DNA of 22,132 nt from Prevotella sp. UBA3837 (GTDB lineage Bacteria; Bacteroidota; Bacteroidia; Bacteroidales; Bacteroidaceae): assembly GCA_002392835.1 (NCBI GenBank), contig DGHX01000074.1, positions 2,864-24,995 of the forward strand. The letters run 5' to 3'. Position 1 is the first letter of the stretch, and the number at the start of each line of letters is the position of its first letter. Shown here piece after piece: positions 7,670 through 15,985 of this stretch. The notes beneath the pieces are model-generated. The model made no database searches and was not told the origin of the DNA. It was given only the letters and a program-made list of their open reading frames with translations. A program made the translations under genes and the position numbers.

Positions 7670-10600
7670 TTAACCTTTCTCAATCATTTCGAGCAGTTCC
7701 TTGCTTGTCAGCTTGTGGCTCTCGTTGGTGCCGCTGAGCATGGCGTCGGCCAAGTTTCGCTTCGTCTGGTGCAGTCGCAGAATCTTCTCCTCGATGGTGT
7801 GCTGCGCAATGAGGTGATAGACGGTGACATTCTGTCGCTGGCCGATGCGGTAGGCGCGGTCGGTGGCCTGCTGCTCTATGGCTGGGTTCCACCAGGGATC
7901 GAGGTGTATGACGTAGTTGGCTCCCGTCAGGTTCAGTCCCAGTCCTCCTGCCTTCAGCGAGATGATGAATATGGGGCACTCTCCTCGCTGGAACTGCTGC
8001 ACCAGCTGGTCGCGCTGCCTCACCGGCACTGCTCCGTCGAGGTAGAGATAGGGCCGGTGCAGGCTGTCGAGGCGCTGCCGCACCAATGCGAGGAATGATG
8101 TGAACTGGCTGAAAACGAGCACGGCATTCCCTCCGTCCACGATTTCCTGCAGCAGGTCGGCCAGCGTGTTGAGCTTCGTGCATTCCCCCTTCCATCCTTT
8201 CTCCACCAGCTGGGCCGCGCAGGCTGCCTGTCTCAGACGTGTTATCTCGGCCAGCGTGTTCACGCTGACGCCCTGTGCCGACGGTTCATCCTCCAGCAGC
8301 TGCTTGGCACGTCGGCGTATGACCTCATAGACGGCCAGCTCCTCGTCGCTCAGTTCCACGGGCAGGTTGATCTCCGTCTTGTCGGGCAGCTCTTCTATGA
8401 CCTCCTGTTTGGTGCGTCTGAGCATGAAGGGGCTGACGATGCGCTTCAGCTGTCGTGAGCGCTCCTTGTTGTCCTGCTGCTCAATGGGCACGATGTACTT
8501 CTGTCGGAACTGCTCGTGGCTGCCTAACAGTCTGGGGTTGGCAAACTGGAACAGGTTCCACAGCTCGCCCAGGTGGTTCTGCACGGGTGTGCCGGTGAGG
8601 ATGATGCGGTGCTGGGCCTGCAGCCGCATGACTACGGCCGAGGTCTTTGTCTGCCGGTTCTTGATGACGTGCGCCTCGTCCAGGCAGACGGTGTTCCACT
8701 CTTTTGCAGCCAGGTTCTCTTCCTCTGTTACGAACAGGCCGTATGTGGTCAGCACCACGTCGCCCGCTGCTGCCTGTTCCACCATTGCCTTGCGGTCGGC
8801 GGCGGTGTTCAGCACTTGCACGTGCAGCGACGGTGCGAAGCGCTGCAGCTCACGTCGCCAGTTGAGCACCACCGATGCCGGTGCCGCCACCAGTGCCGGT
8901 CCCTTGTCAGCAGTGTGCAGCATGAATGCGATGGTCTGCACGGTCTTGCCCAGGCCCATGTCGTCGGCCAGACAGACACCGGCTCCCCATCCCGTCATGC
9001 GCACCATCCACTGATAGCCGTCGGTCTGATAGTCGCGCAATTCAGCTTTCAGCAGTCTGGGCACCTCGGGCAGCTCAGCCATGCTCTTCTTTATCTTCTT
9101 TTGTAGCTGGTCAATACGTTTGTCGTGCTTAATCTCTACTTCACCACTGAGCGCACTGCCCAGCAGCGAGGCATGCAGCTCGCTTATCTGCAGGTGTCCG
9201 CGGTTGCTGACGGCGAGGCTCTCCAGTCGTGCCAGCTGTTTCCGCAGCTTCTCGCTAAGCGCTATGAAATCGTTGTCGCCCAGGCGTATGAAGTTCTTGC
9301 GCGGGCTTTCCGCTACCAGCTGTAGCAGCTGGCCCACGGTGAGCACCGTCTCGTCGTCGATGGGAATCTCTCCCTCCACCTCGAACCATCCGTTTTTCGA
9401 CTGCAGCCTGATGTTCCATGCCGATGTCTGAACCGTCTTCAGGTTCAGCTGTCCTCCCTCGGGCCACTCCATGTAGCAGCAGTCGGGCTGTTTCCGCACG
9501 AACTCCATGAGCATCAGCAGCCCCTCGGCATCGAGGCTCACTGCTGAGCGGTCAGCAAAGATGTCGTCGGGCTCGTCGGCATCGGCCAGGCTGTTGTCGC
9601 TGATGTAGTTTCTCAGCTGTTCCAGGTTGGCGCGCTCGCCCTTGATGTCGCGTGTCACCTGGTATCGCACGCCCTCCTCCTCGGCCACGCAGGGGTTTGG
9701 TCCCTGTCCGGCTTCGAGCAGTGTCTTGCCGTCGGGCAGCGGGCGTGCCATGCACCACACGTTGTAGTAGCCGCCGTGCCCCTCTTCCGGCAGGGCTTGC
9801 AGGCACAGCAGTGGTGAGCCGTCGCGGTGTTCCAGTGTTGAGCCGCCTTCCACCAGGTCGCTGTGCACCTCCACCAGGTCGCTCACCTTCGGCAGGAATT
9901 CGCGCAGCTGTTGCTCGGCCTCGAGGGGGAAGGTGCCTATGGCCAGCAACTTTTGGTAGTAAGAGCGCTGCCTGTCGGTCATGGTGATGACGGTGTAGTG
10001 TGTGTCGCTGTCCTTGCGGTATATGGTTGGCTTTTCGAGGTTAGCGTCGCCGATGTTCGACTTTAGCACGAAGCCCGATTTCTTACGCTCAATCATCAGG
10101 TATGGCTTCTCCTCGTCAATGGTGACAGGCGTGAAGGGAGCGTAGCGCCCAGTGTACACCCTGTCTAAACCCACAAATAGCGGCAGCACCTTCTCCAGTT
10201 TCAGGTCGTAGTCCCAGACGGTCAGCGTGGCGGCTATCTGGCGGTCGGTGCTGTCCATGAAGTCGGTGCCCTGTCGGAAACGTTCTAACGACAAGCGCTT
10301 GCCTGCTCCCCATGCACCTGACAGCAACCGTGTCTGTTCGCGCACCTCTACATCCTTATAAGTGCTGATGATGTATCCTATGCGCACGTCGCGTTGCTCT
10401 TTTTCATTGTTCTCCCCCCCGTTGGCGGCAGGTGTTAACTCTTCTATCAGCAGTTCCCATGGCTGTTTGAAGTGTATGCGCGCCAGCAGCGGCTCCCCGC
10501 CGAAGTCTTCTGCCAGCTGTTGCTTCTCTTTGGTCGTGAGGGGTAGCCAGGGCGACAGTTCGTGTTGCAGCAGTCGCATGTTGGGTATTTTGGGCCAATG

Positions 10601-11683
10601 CTGGGACCACTGTACATCTATGTGCAGGAATCGTGTCACCATTAGCGTCAGGTATCGCCCAGCCATTGTCGAGGTGCCGAATTCGCTGTTTGACAGGTAG
10701 TTGCTGACCGTATTCTGTTTGGGGACCTCGCCTGACTTGAAGTAACTCGCCAGCCACACCATTGGCTGTTGGCGACTGTCTTTTATAAAAGCTTCTTTCT
10801 TGACCAGCGACGCCAGCTTCTTTCCTTTGTCAGGTTTGTACAGGTGATAGGCCATGATGAGCAGGAAGTTGTTCAGTGGCTGGTTGAAAAATCCCTTTTC
10901 CTGTGGCGAGCGTATTTTGTCGTTCTCACGCAGGGCTGAACCCATCATGTTGAAGGCCGTTGTGTAGTCGGCCCTGTACAGTGCCTTTGCCGCTGCCAAT
11001 ATGTAGGCACTACAGTTTTTATTTGCTGCTGCTTTCTCGCCGATGCGCCCTTGTCTGAAGAAATCGTAGAGTGCTAAGGTCGACTTCAGCTCGTTGACAT
11101 GTATCAGCATCAATTGCTTGTAGTATAGTGCTGCAATCCTCCCTATGACGTTACGCGGGTCGGCAGTGTCATTCTCCGTCTGGTATATGATGACGTTCCT
11201 TACGAAGCTGCTGATGTCGGCAAAGTTGTCCATCAGCGGCAGGAAGCGCTCGTCGCTGGCCAGCGGCACTAAGAGATTGGCATCGCTGGGCATCAACAGG
11301 CGTGTTATCTCTGCTGGCTTTCCGTTCAGACACCGTTGTAGCAGGCGCATCAGTGTTAGTTCCACCATTCTCTGCTGGTCAGCGTAGTTCTTGTTGAAGT
11401 ACTCCAGCCATTTCGGTGCTTCCTCTATCAGGTACAGCGTCAGCGGGGCTATGTGGTAGGGGTGCAGCTCGTATTCGCCCCTGTAGCTGTAGTAGCTTCT
11501 TTCAAAGTAGGGTCGCAGACTGTTCACCAGTGCCTTCAGTTGCTCAGGTCTTATGTCTTCTTTTTTGCCGTAGATGGCTTTCAGTTGATCATCGGTCTTA
11601 CGCCTGGTATAAGCCAGAAAGCAGAGCAGCTTACGCTGTTCTGTCGTCAGATGTTCGTATGCGTGGTACAGTGTCGATGTCAT
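7670..11683 (-). CDS. SNF2-family DEAD/DEAH-box helicase
   Basis: This is a 1337-aa protein. The C-terminal third is a complete Swi2/Snf2 ATPase: DDMGLGKT (Walker A, about 907-914), DEAH (1002-1005), GTPVQN (1031-1036), LKAGGLGLNLTGANYVIHLD, and motif VI QATDRAYRIGQ (1272-1282). The first 870 or so residues are mostly helical and show no domain I can name with confidence; no SWIM-type zinc finger was spotted. Family members are dsDNA translocases that remodel protein-DNA complexes, but the specific target here is unknown. The ATG at 11683 is chosen. The frame extends 12 codons to a TTG at 11719, but that codon lies inside the promoter -7 element. The gene is divergent from uvrA across 195 bp, which suggests but does not prove a DNA-repair link. 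Confidence 0.9.
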   Translation of the reverse strand: MTSTLYHAYEHLTTEQRKLLCFLAYTRRKTDDQLKAIYGKKEDIRPEQLKALVNSLRPYFERSYYSYRGEYELHPYHIAPLTLYLIEEAPKWLEYFNKNYADQQRMVELTLMRLLQRCLNGKPAEITRLLMPSDANLLVPLASDERFLPLMDNFADISSFVRNVIIYQTENDTADPRNVIGRIAALYYKQLMLIHVNELKSTLALYDFFRQGRIGEKAAANKNCSAYILAAAKALYRADYTTAFNMMGSALRENDKIRSPQEKGFFNQPLNNFLLIMAYHLYKPDKGKKLASLVKKEAFIKDSRQQPMVWLASYFKSGEVPKQNTVSNYLSNSEFGTSTMAGRYLTLMVTRFLHIDVQWSQHWPKIPNMRLLQHELSPWLPLTTKEKQQLAEDFGGEPLLARIHFKQPWELLIEELTPAANGGENNEKEQRDVRIGYIISTYKDVEVREQTRLLSGAWGAGKRLSLERFRQGTDFMDSTDRQIAATLTVWDYDLKLEKVLPLFVGLDRVYTGRYAPFTPVTIDEEKPYLMIERKKSGFVLKSNIGDANLEKPTIYRKDSDTHYTVITMTDRQRSYYQKLLAIGTFPLEAEQQLREFLPKVSDLVEVHSDLVEGGSTLEHRDGSPLLCLQALPEEGHGGYYNVWCMARPLPDGKTLLEAGQGPNPCVAEEEGVRYQVTRDIKGERANLEQLRNYISDNSLADADEPDDIFADRSAVSLDAEGLLMLMEFVRKQPDCCYMEWPEGGQLNLKTVQTSAWNIRLQSKNGWFEVEGEIPIDDETVLTVGQLLQLVAESPRKNFIRLGDNDFIALSEKLRKQLARLESLAVSNRGHLQISELHASLLGSALSGEVEIKHDKRIDQLQKKIKKSMAELPEVPRLLKAELRDYQTDGYQWMVRMTGWGAGVCLADDMGLGKTVQTIAFMLHTADKGPALVAAPASVVLNWRRELQRFAPSLHVQVLNTAADRKAMVEQAAAGDVVLTTYGLFVTEEENLAAKEWNTVCLDEAHVIKNRQTKTSAVVMRLQAQHRIILTGTPVQNHLGELWNLFQFANPRLLGSHEQFRQKYIVPIEQQDNKERSRQLKRIVSPFMLRRTKQEVIEELPDKTEINLPVELSDEELAVYEVIRRRAKQLLEDEPSAQGVSVNTLAEITRLRQAACAAQLVEKGWKGECTKLNTLADLLQEIVDGGNAVLVFSQFTSFLALVRQRLDSLHRPYLYLDGAVPVRQRDQLVQQFQRGECPIFIISLKAGGLGLNLTGANYVIHLDPWWNPAIEQQATDRAYRIGQRQNVTVYHLIAQHTIEEKILRLHQTKRNLADAMLSGTNESHKLTSKELLEMIEKG

Positions 11684-11716
11684 TGACGTATGCAGGTCTT
11701 CTTTTGTAAAACCCTG

Positions 11717-11724
11717 CAAAGTTA
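11717..11724 (-). promoter_or_regulatory. -7 element of the SNF2 helicase promoter
   Basis: The minus strand reads TAACTTTG at 11724-11717, a perfect TAnnTTTG -7 element. No clear TTTG is found 19-21 nt upstream, so the -33 element is weak. The predicted transcript starts near 11710-11713, about 28 nt before the ATG at 11683. Confidence 0.6.
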
Positions 11725-11773
11725 CAAAACTCTTGGCACATACTCTTTGAATAATAAAGAATTAACACTTTTT

Positions 11774-11803
11774 TATGGCAAGTCGCATTGGACTTGTGCC
11801 ATA
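11774..11803. promoter_or_regulatory. bulged inverted repeat between divergent promoters
   Basis: In the 195-bp gap between the SNF2 and uvrA genes, the arm ATGGCAAGTC (11775-11784) and the arm GACTTGTGCCAT (11791-11802) pair over 10 bp. The stem has a 2-nt bulge and a 6-nt loop, and a further outer T-A pair fits. The repeat lies between the two promoters, upstream of each, so it could be an operator or an RNA hairpin. A related GGCACA is present at 11735-11740 and GCACAA at 11815-11820. No regulator can be named. Confidence 0.45.
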
Positions 11804-11838
11804 CTAAAGCCTTTGCACAACATTTCCCTCATTCTTTT

Positions 11839-11869
11839 TTTGCTATTTCGCAGAAAAGTTGTAACTTTG
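11839..11869 (+). promoter_or_regulatory. uvrA: Bacteroidetes-type promoter of the uvrA operon
   Basis: TTTG (11839-11842), a 19-nt spacer and TAACTTTG (11862-11869) match the Bacteroidetes consensus exactly. The uvrA ATG is at 11879, only ten bases after the -7 element, so the transcript would have almost no leader (see findings). Confidence 0.8.
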
Positions 11870-11878
11870 CATGCAAGA

Positions 11879-14821
11879 ATGAAGAAGACAGCAGAAGAGA
11901 ATTATATAGAGGTTCGCGGCGCGCGCGTGAACAACTTGAAGAGTGTGAACGTGCGGCTGCCTCGCGGCCGTTTCATTGCTATCACAGGTGTGAGTGGCAG
12001 TGGTAAGTCGTCGTTGGCTTTCGACACGCTCTATGCCGAGGGCCAGCGTCGATATGTAGAGAGCCTTTCCAGCTATGCCCGCCAGTTCTTAGGGCGTATG
12101 CACAAGCCTGAGTGTGACTTCATCCGCGGCCTGCCGCCTGCCATTGCCATCGAGCAGAAGGTCACGGCCCGCAACCCACGCAGCACCGTGGGCACACAGA
12201 CCGAGATATATGAGTATCTTCGCCTGCTCTACGCCCGCATCGGGCGCACCTTCTCGCCCGTGAGCGGCGTGGAGGTGAAGAAGCACAGCACCGAGGACGT
12301 GGTGCGCCAGGTGCAGCAGTTCTCACCTGGCACGAAGCTCATGCTGCTGGCACCTGTTAGCGTGCCCGAAGGCCGCACGCTGGAGCAGCAGCTGAAGGCC
12401 TACCTGCTGCAGGGCTACAGCAGGATTCAGCCCCCTTCAATGCCCGGGGGCGCAAGTCCTGCCGCTACCGAGGGAGCCGACATCGTGCGTATCGACGACT
12501 ATTTAGAGTCGCTCTCCAAAGGCACGGCCGATGAAGTCTCCACGGCAGGCACTGGCAGTGCGGCTACTTGCTATCTCGTCATCGACCGCTTGTCGGCCTC
12601 AGTTGAGAAGGATGCCATCAGCCGGTTGGTCGACTCTTCTGAGACGGCCTTCTTCGAAGGGCATGGCCAGCTGCGGCTCATGGTGCTGCCTGCTGGGCTG
12701 TGCTATGATTTCAGCACGCGCTTCGAGGCCGACGGCATCACCTTCGAGGAGCCTACCGACCAGATGTTCTCGTTCAATTCGCCCGTGGGCGCCTGTCCTG
12801 AATGCCAGGGCTTCGGCAAGATTATCGGCATTGATGAACACCTGGTCATCCCCAATACCTCGCTCTCCGTCTACGACGGCTGCGTGGTGCCCTGGCACGG
12901 CGAGAAGATGGGCCAGTGGAAAGACTGGTTCATACAGCATGCCGCTAAGGACGACTTCCCTATCTTCGAGCCTTACTACTCACTGACGCAGCAGCAGAAG
13001 GACTGGCTGTGGCATGGTCTGCCCAGCGACCGCCGTCTGAAGGAGAAGCCCTGCATCGACACCTTCTTCCAGATGGTGAAGGAGAACCAGTACAAGATAC
13101 AATACCGCGTGATGCTGAGCCGTTACCGGGGCAAGACCACCTGTCCGGTATGCCACGGCACGCGCCTGAAGCCCGAGTCCGACTATGTGAAGATAGGTGG
13201 TCGCAGCATCACCGACCTGGTACAGATGCCCGTCACCAGTCTGCAGCAGTGGTTCCGGCAGCTGCAGCTGAGCGACCATGAGCTGAGTGTGGCGCGCCGC
13301 CTGCTCACCGAGATTACCAGCCGCCTGCAGTTCCTGCTCGACGTGGGTCTGGGCTACCTCACGCTGAACCGCATGTCGAACACCCTCTCCGGCGGCGAGA
13401 GCCAGCGCATCAATCTCTGCACCTCGCTCGGCAGCAGCCTCGTGGGGTCGCTCTACATCCTCGACGAGCCCAGCATAGGCTTGCACAGCCGCGACACCGA
13501 CCGCCTCATACATGTGCTGAAGGAGCTGCAGCAGCTGGGCAACACCGTGGTGGTGGTGGAACACGACGAGGAGATTATGCGCGCCGCCGACTACCTGATT
13601 GACGTGGGCCCCGACGCCGGACGGTTAGGAGGCAAGATCGTGTACCAGGGACCGCCGCCAACGCCCTCGACCGCCGTCAAGGACACGAAGTCCTATACCG
13701 TGCAGTATCTTAGTGGACAGGACACGCTGCCCATACCCACGAGCCGTCGCCCCTGGAACCGCTATATTGAGGTGAAGGGAGCACGCATGAACAACCTGAA
13801 AGGCATCGACGTGCGTATTCCGCTGAACGTGATGACCGTGGTGACGGGCGTCAGCGGCAGTGGCAAGTCAACACTCATCAAGGGAATACTCTACCCCGCA
13901 CTGAAGCGACTGAAGGGCGATGTGTGCGATGCCCCCGGTGAGTTCCGGGGACTGGAGGGCGATATCGACGCGCTGAGCCGGGTGGAGTTCGTTGACCAGA
14001 ACCCCATAGGCAAGAGCACACGCTCGAACCCTGCCACCTACGTCAAGGCCTACGACGCCATTCGCGACCTCTTCGCCGAGCAGCCATTGGCACAGCAGAT
14101 GGGCTTCACACCGCAGTACTTCTCGTTCAATGCCGACGGCGGACGCTGCGACGAGTGCAAGGGTGCCGGCGTCATCACCGTCGAGATGCAGTTCATGGCC
14201 GACCTCGTGCTGGAGTGCGAGGCATGCCACGGCCGCCGCTTCAAGCAGGACATCCTCGACGTGCGCTACAAGGGAAAGAACATCGACGATGTGCTCAACA
14301 TGACCATCGACGAGGCCATAGAGTTCTTTAGTGGAAAGGGGAAAGAGGAAAGTGGAAAGGGGAAAGAGGATAGTGGAAAGGTGAAAGAGGAAAGTGGAAA
14401 GATGGAGAACACCATCGTCAGCCGCCTGCGCACGCTAGCCGACGTGGGGCTGGGCTACATCAAGCTGGGACAAAGCTCGTCGACGCTCTCGGGTGGAGAA
14501 AACCAGCGCGTGAAGCTGGCATACTTCATAGGACAGGAGCGACAGGAACCCACGCTCTTTATCTTCGATGAGCCCACCACGGGCCTGCACTTCCACGACA
14601 TCAGCCGTCTTATGCACTCCATGACGGCACTCATCGAGCGCGGACACTCCATCATCATCATCGAACATAATCTGGACGTCATCTGCCAGGCTGACCATGT
14701 CATTGACTTGGGACCTGACGGTGGCGACCGTGGCGGAACGCTGGTCTGCACCGGCACACCCGAAGAGGTGGCCCGCTGCAAGGAAAGCATTACCGGCCAA
14801 TACCTAAAACATAAACTATGA
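11879..14821 (+). CDS. uvrA: excinuclease ABC subunit A (UvrA)
   Basis: This 980-aa twin-ABC ATPase is the damage-recognition subunit of nucleotide excision repair. Walker A motifs GVSGSGKSS (about 37) and GVSGSGKST (about 657) are present, with ABC signatures LSGGESQR (about 503) and LSGGENQR (about 871) and Walker B motifs LDEPSIGLH and FDEPTTGLH. A region after the first Walker A fits the UvrB-binding domain. The second zinc module has both pairs (CDECKG and CEACHG). The first zinc module keeps only CPECQG, and the usual first CxxC pair is missing. A Gly/Lys/Glu insert at 818-840 is encoded by a heptamer array. The start at 11879 is the only sensible ATG by homology; the frame upstream to 11690 crosses the promoter. 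The stop overlaps the cdd start (ATGA). Confidence 0.95.
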   Translation: MKKTAEENYIEVRGARVNNLKSVNVRLPRGRFIAITGVSGSGKSSLAFDTLYAEGQRRYVESLSSYARQFLGRMHKPECDFIRGLPPAIAIEQKVTARNPRSTVGTQTEIYEYLRLLYARIGRTFSPVSGVEVKKHSTEDVVRQVQQFSPGTKLMLLAPVSVPEGRTLEQQLKAYLLQGYSRIQPPSMPGGASPAATEGADIVRIDDYLESLSKGTADEVSTAGTGSAATCYLVIDRLSASVEKDAISRLVDSSETAFFEGHGQLRLMVLPAGLCYDFSTRFEADGITFEEPTDQMFSFNSPVGACPECQGFGKIIGIDEHLVIPNTSLSVYDGCVVPWHGEKMGQWKDWFIQHAAKDDFPIFEPYYSLTQQQKDWLWHGLPSDRRLKEKPCIDTFFQMVKENQYKIQYRVMLSRYRGKTTCPVCHGTRLKPESDYVKIGGRSITDLVQMPVTSLQQWFRQLQLSDHELSVARRLLTEITSRLQFLLDVGLGYLTLNRMSNTLSGGESQRINLCTSLGSSLVGSLYILDEPSIGLHSRDTDRLIHVLKELQQLGNTVVVVEHDEEIMRAADYLIDVGPDAGRLGGKIVYQGPPPTPSTAVKDTKSYTVQYLSGQDTLPIPTSRRPWNRYIEVKGARMNNLKGIDVRIPLNVMTVVTGVSGSGKSTLIKGILYPALKRLKGDVCDAPGEFRGLEGDIDALSRVEFVDQNPIGKSTRSNPATYVKAYDAIRDLFAEQPLAQQMGFTPQYFSFNADGGRCDECKGAGVITVEMQFMADLVLECEACHGRRFKQDILDVRYKGKNIDDVLNMTIDEAIEFFSGKGKEESGKGKEDSGKVKEESGKMENTIVSRLRTLADVGLGYIKLGQSSSTLSGGENQRVKLAYFIGQERQEPTLFIFDEPTTGLHFHDISRLMHSMTALIERGHSIIIIEHNLDVICQADHVIDLGPDGGDRGGTLVCTGTPEEVARCKESITGQYLKHKL
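14331..14400 (+). repeat. GAGGAAA-type heptamer array inside uvrA
   Basis: Ten consecutive 7-bp units run without interruption. The order is GTGGAAA, GGGGAAA, GAGGAAA, repeated about three times with single-base changes (GAGGATA, GGTGAAA), plus a final GTGGAAA. The higher-order unit is 21 bp and encodes seven residues (SGKGKEE, SGKGKED, SGKVKEE) in frame. Confidence 0.9.
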
Positions 14822-15291
14822 AACAGTTACAGATTACTCCCTCCATCTGTGAATGTCAGATAGAGGAGCTGAGCAGCCAGGAGCAACAGCTGCTGCAGCA
14901 GGCCATCGAGGCCACCGACCGTTCCTATGCACCTTACTCACACTTTCGTGTGGGTGCTGCGCTGCTGCTCGACAATGGTGTGGTGGTGCAGGGCTGCAAC
15001 CAGGAGAACGCTGCCTTCCCTGCCGGTCTCTGTGCTGAGCGCACTGCACTCTTCGCTGCCGGGGCCCAGTACCCCGACGTGCCACCGGTCATGATTGCCA
15101 TTGCTGCACGCGACACCTCCGGGCGGCTCACCGCCAAGCCCGTTTCTCCATGCGGCACGTGCCGACAGGTGATGATCGAGACTGAGACGCGTTTCCGCAA
15201 GCCCCTGCGCATACTGCTCTATGGCAGCGAGTGTGTCTACGCCATGGATGGCATCAGCCAACTCATGCCCCTGTCGTTCACCGAGTTCTGA
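14818..15291 (+). CDS. cdd: cytidine deaminase
   Basis: This 157-aa cytosolic enzyme deaminates cytidine or deoxycytidine to uridine or deoxyuridine in pyrimidine salvage. The zinc site is visible: CAE at 72-74 (within GLCAERTA, Glu74 as proton shuttle) and PCGTC at 111-115, giving the three Cys ligands of the small homotetrameric type. The substrate-binding region YAPYSHFRVGAALL (about 38-51) is also typical. The length matches the family. The ATG overlaps the uvrA stop by ATGA, so translation is probably coupled to uvrA. A functional link to repair is not implied beyond nucleotide metabolism. Confidence 0.95.
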   Translation: MKQLQITPSICECQIEELSSQEQQLLQQAIEATDRSYAPYSHFRVGAALLLDNGVVVQGCNQENAAFPAGLCAERTALFAAGAQYPDVPPVMIAIAARDTSGRLTAKPVSPCGTCRQVMIETETRFRKPLRILLYGSECVYAMDGISQLMPLSFTEF

Positions 15292-15313
15292 TTGTTTTAT
15301 ATTGGATTAAATC

Positions 15314-15973
15314 ATGTTTCAGGTAGTACCAAATATTCTGGATTTTGTGTTTAAGGGCATGCTCATAGGCATCATCGCCTCGGCTCCTATGGGGCCTGTG
15401 GGCATACTGTGCGTGCAGCGCACGCTGAACAAAGGGCGCTGGTATGGTTTCGTCACCGGTGTGGGAGCCGCTGCCAGCGACCTGTTCTATTGCGGCATCA
15501 CCGGACTGGGCATGAGCCTGGTCACCGATTTCGTCAACGACCCCACCTACCGCTTCTATCTGCAGGTCATAGGCAGTCTGATGCTGCTGGGCTTTGGCTT
15601 CTATACCTACCGCAACGACCCGCTGAAGAAGATGCGGCAGAGCGGCAAGCAGCGTGGCACGTTGTGGTACAACGGTTGGACGGCCTTCCTCGTCACGCTG
15701 TCCAACCCCCTCATCATCATCCTCTTCGGTGCTCTCTTCGCACAGTTTGCCTTTGCGCCCTCCACGCCCTTCGACATGCTCATCGGCTTCCTCAGCATAG
15801 CGGGCGGAGCACTGCTGTGGTGGTACGGCCTGACGTGGCTCATTGACAAGATTCGCAGTAAATTCGACAACTATGGCATCCGCCTCATCAACCAGATCAT
15901 CGGTGCCATCGTCATCCTCGTCAGCGTCATCATTCTGTTGGGAACGGTCACCAACCTCTACAGGATATTCTAA
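15314..15973 (+). CDS. LysE family transporter
   Basis: This 219-aa integral membrane protein has about six hydrophobic segments. The LysE/RhtB-type N-terminal signature is ASAPMGPVGILCVQRTLNKG (about 23-42), and a mid-protein segment TLSNPLIIILFGALFAQF holds the conserved Asn-Pro. The family exports amino acids or related small molecules by secondary transport; the substrate cannot be read from the sequence. The gene follows cdd after 22 bp with no promoter match, so it is probably the third gene of the uvrA operon. It converges with the flippase-like gene, whose stop is 6 bp away. Confidence 0.85.
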   Translation: MFQVVPNILDFVFKGMLIGIIASAPMGPVGILCVQRTLNKGRWYGFVTGVGAAASDLFYCGITGLGMSLVTDFVNDPTYRFYLQVIGSLMLLGFGFYTYRNDPLKKMRQSGKQRGTLWYNGWTAFLVTLSNPLIIILFGALFAQFAFAPSTPFDMLIGFLSIAGGALLWWYGLTWLIDKIRSKFDNYGIRLINQIIGAIVILVSVIILLGTVTNLYRIF

Positions 15974-15985
15974 CCAGAATTATCC
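15963..15985. terminator. possible bidirectional hairpin at convergent gene ends
   Basis: GGATATTCT and AGAATTATCC pair around an AACC loop with one bulged base. The hairpin covers the stop codons of both convergent genes. There is no clear T tract on either strand, so termination is only suggested. Confidence 0.3.

Noticed and set aside
11684..11719. TTG start extending the SNF2 protein by 12 residues
   Set aside because: The TTG is part of the TAACTTTG promoter element, so it would not be in the transcript.
11741..11749. TACTCTTTG as a second uvrA promoter -7 element
   Set aside because: It has three instead of two bases between TA and TTTG, and no TTTG at the right distance upstream.
11690..11878. 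63-codon N-terminal extension of uvrA
   Set aside because: It would have to be transcribed through the exact promoter at 11839-11869, and it matches nothing at the UvrA N-terminus. Start set at 11879.
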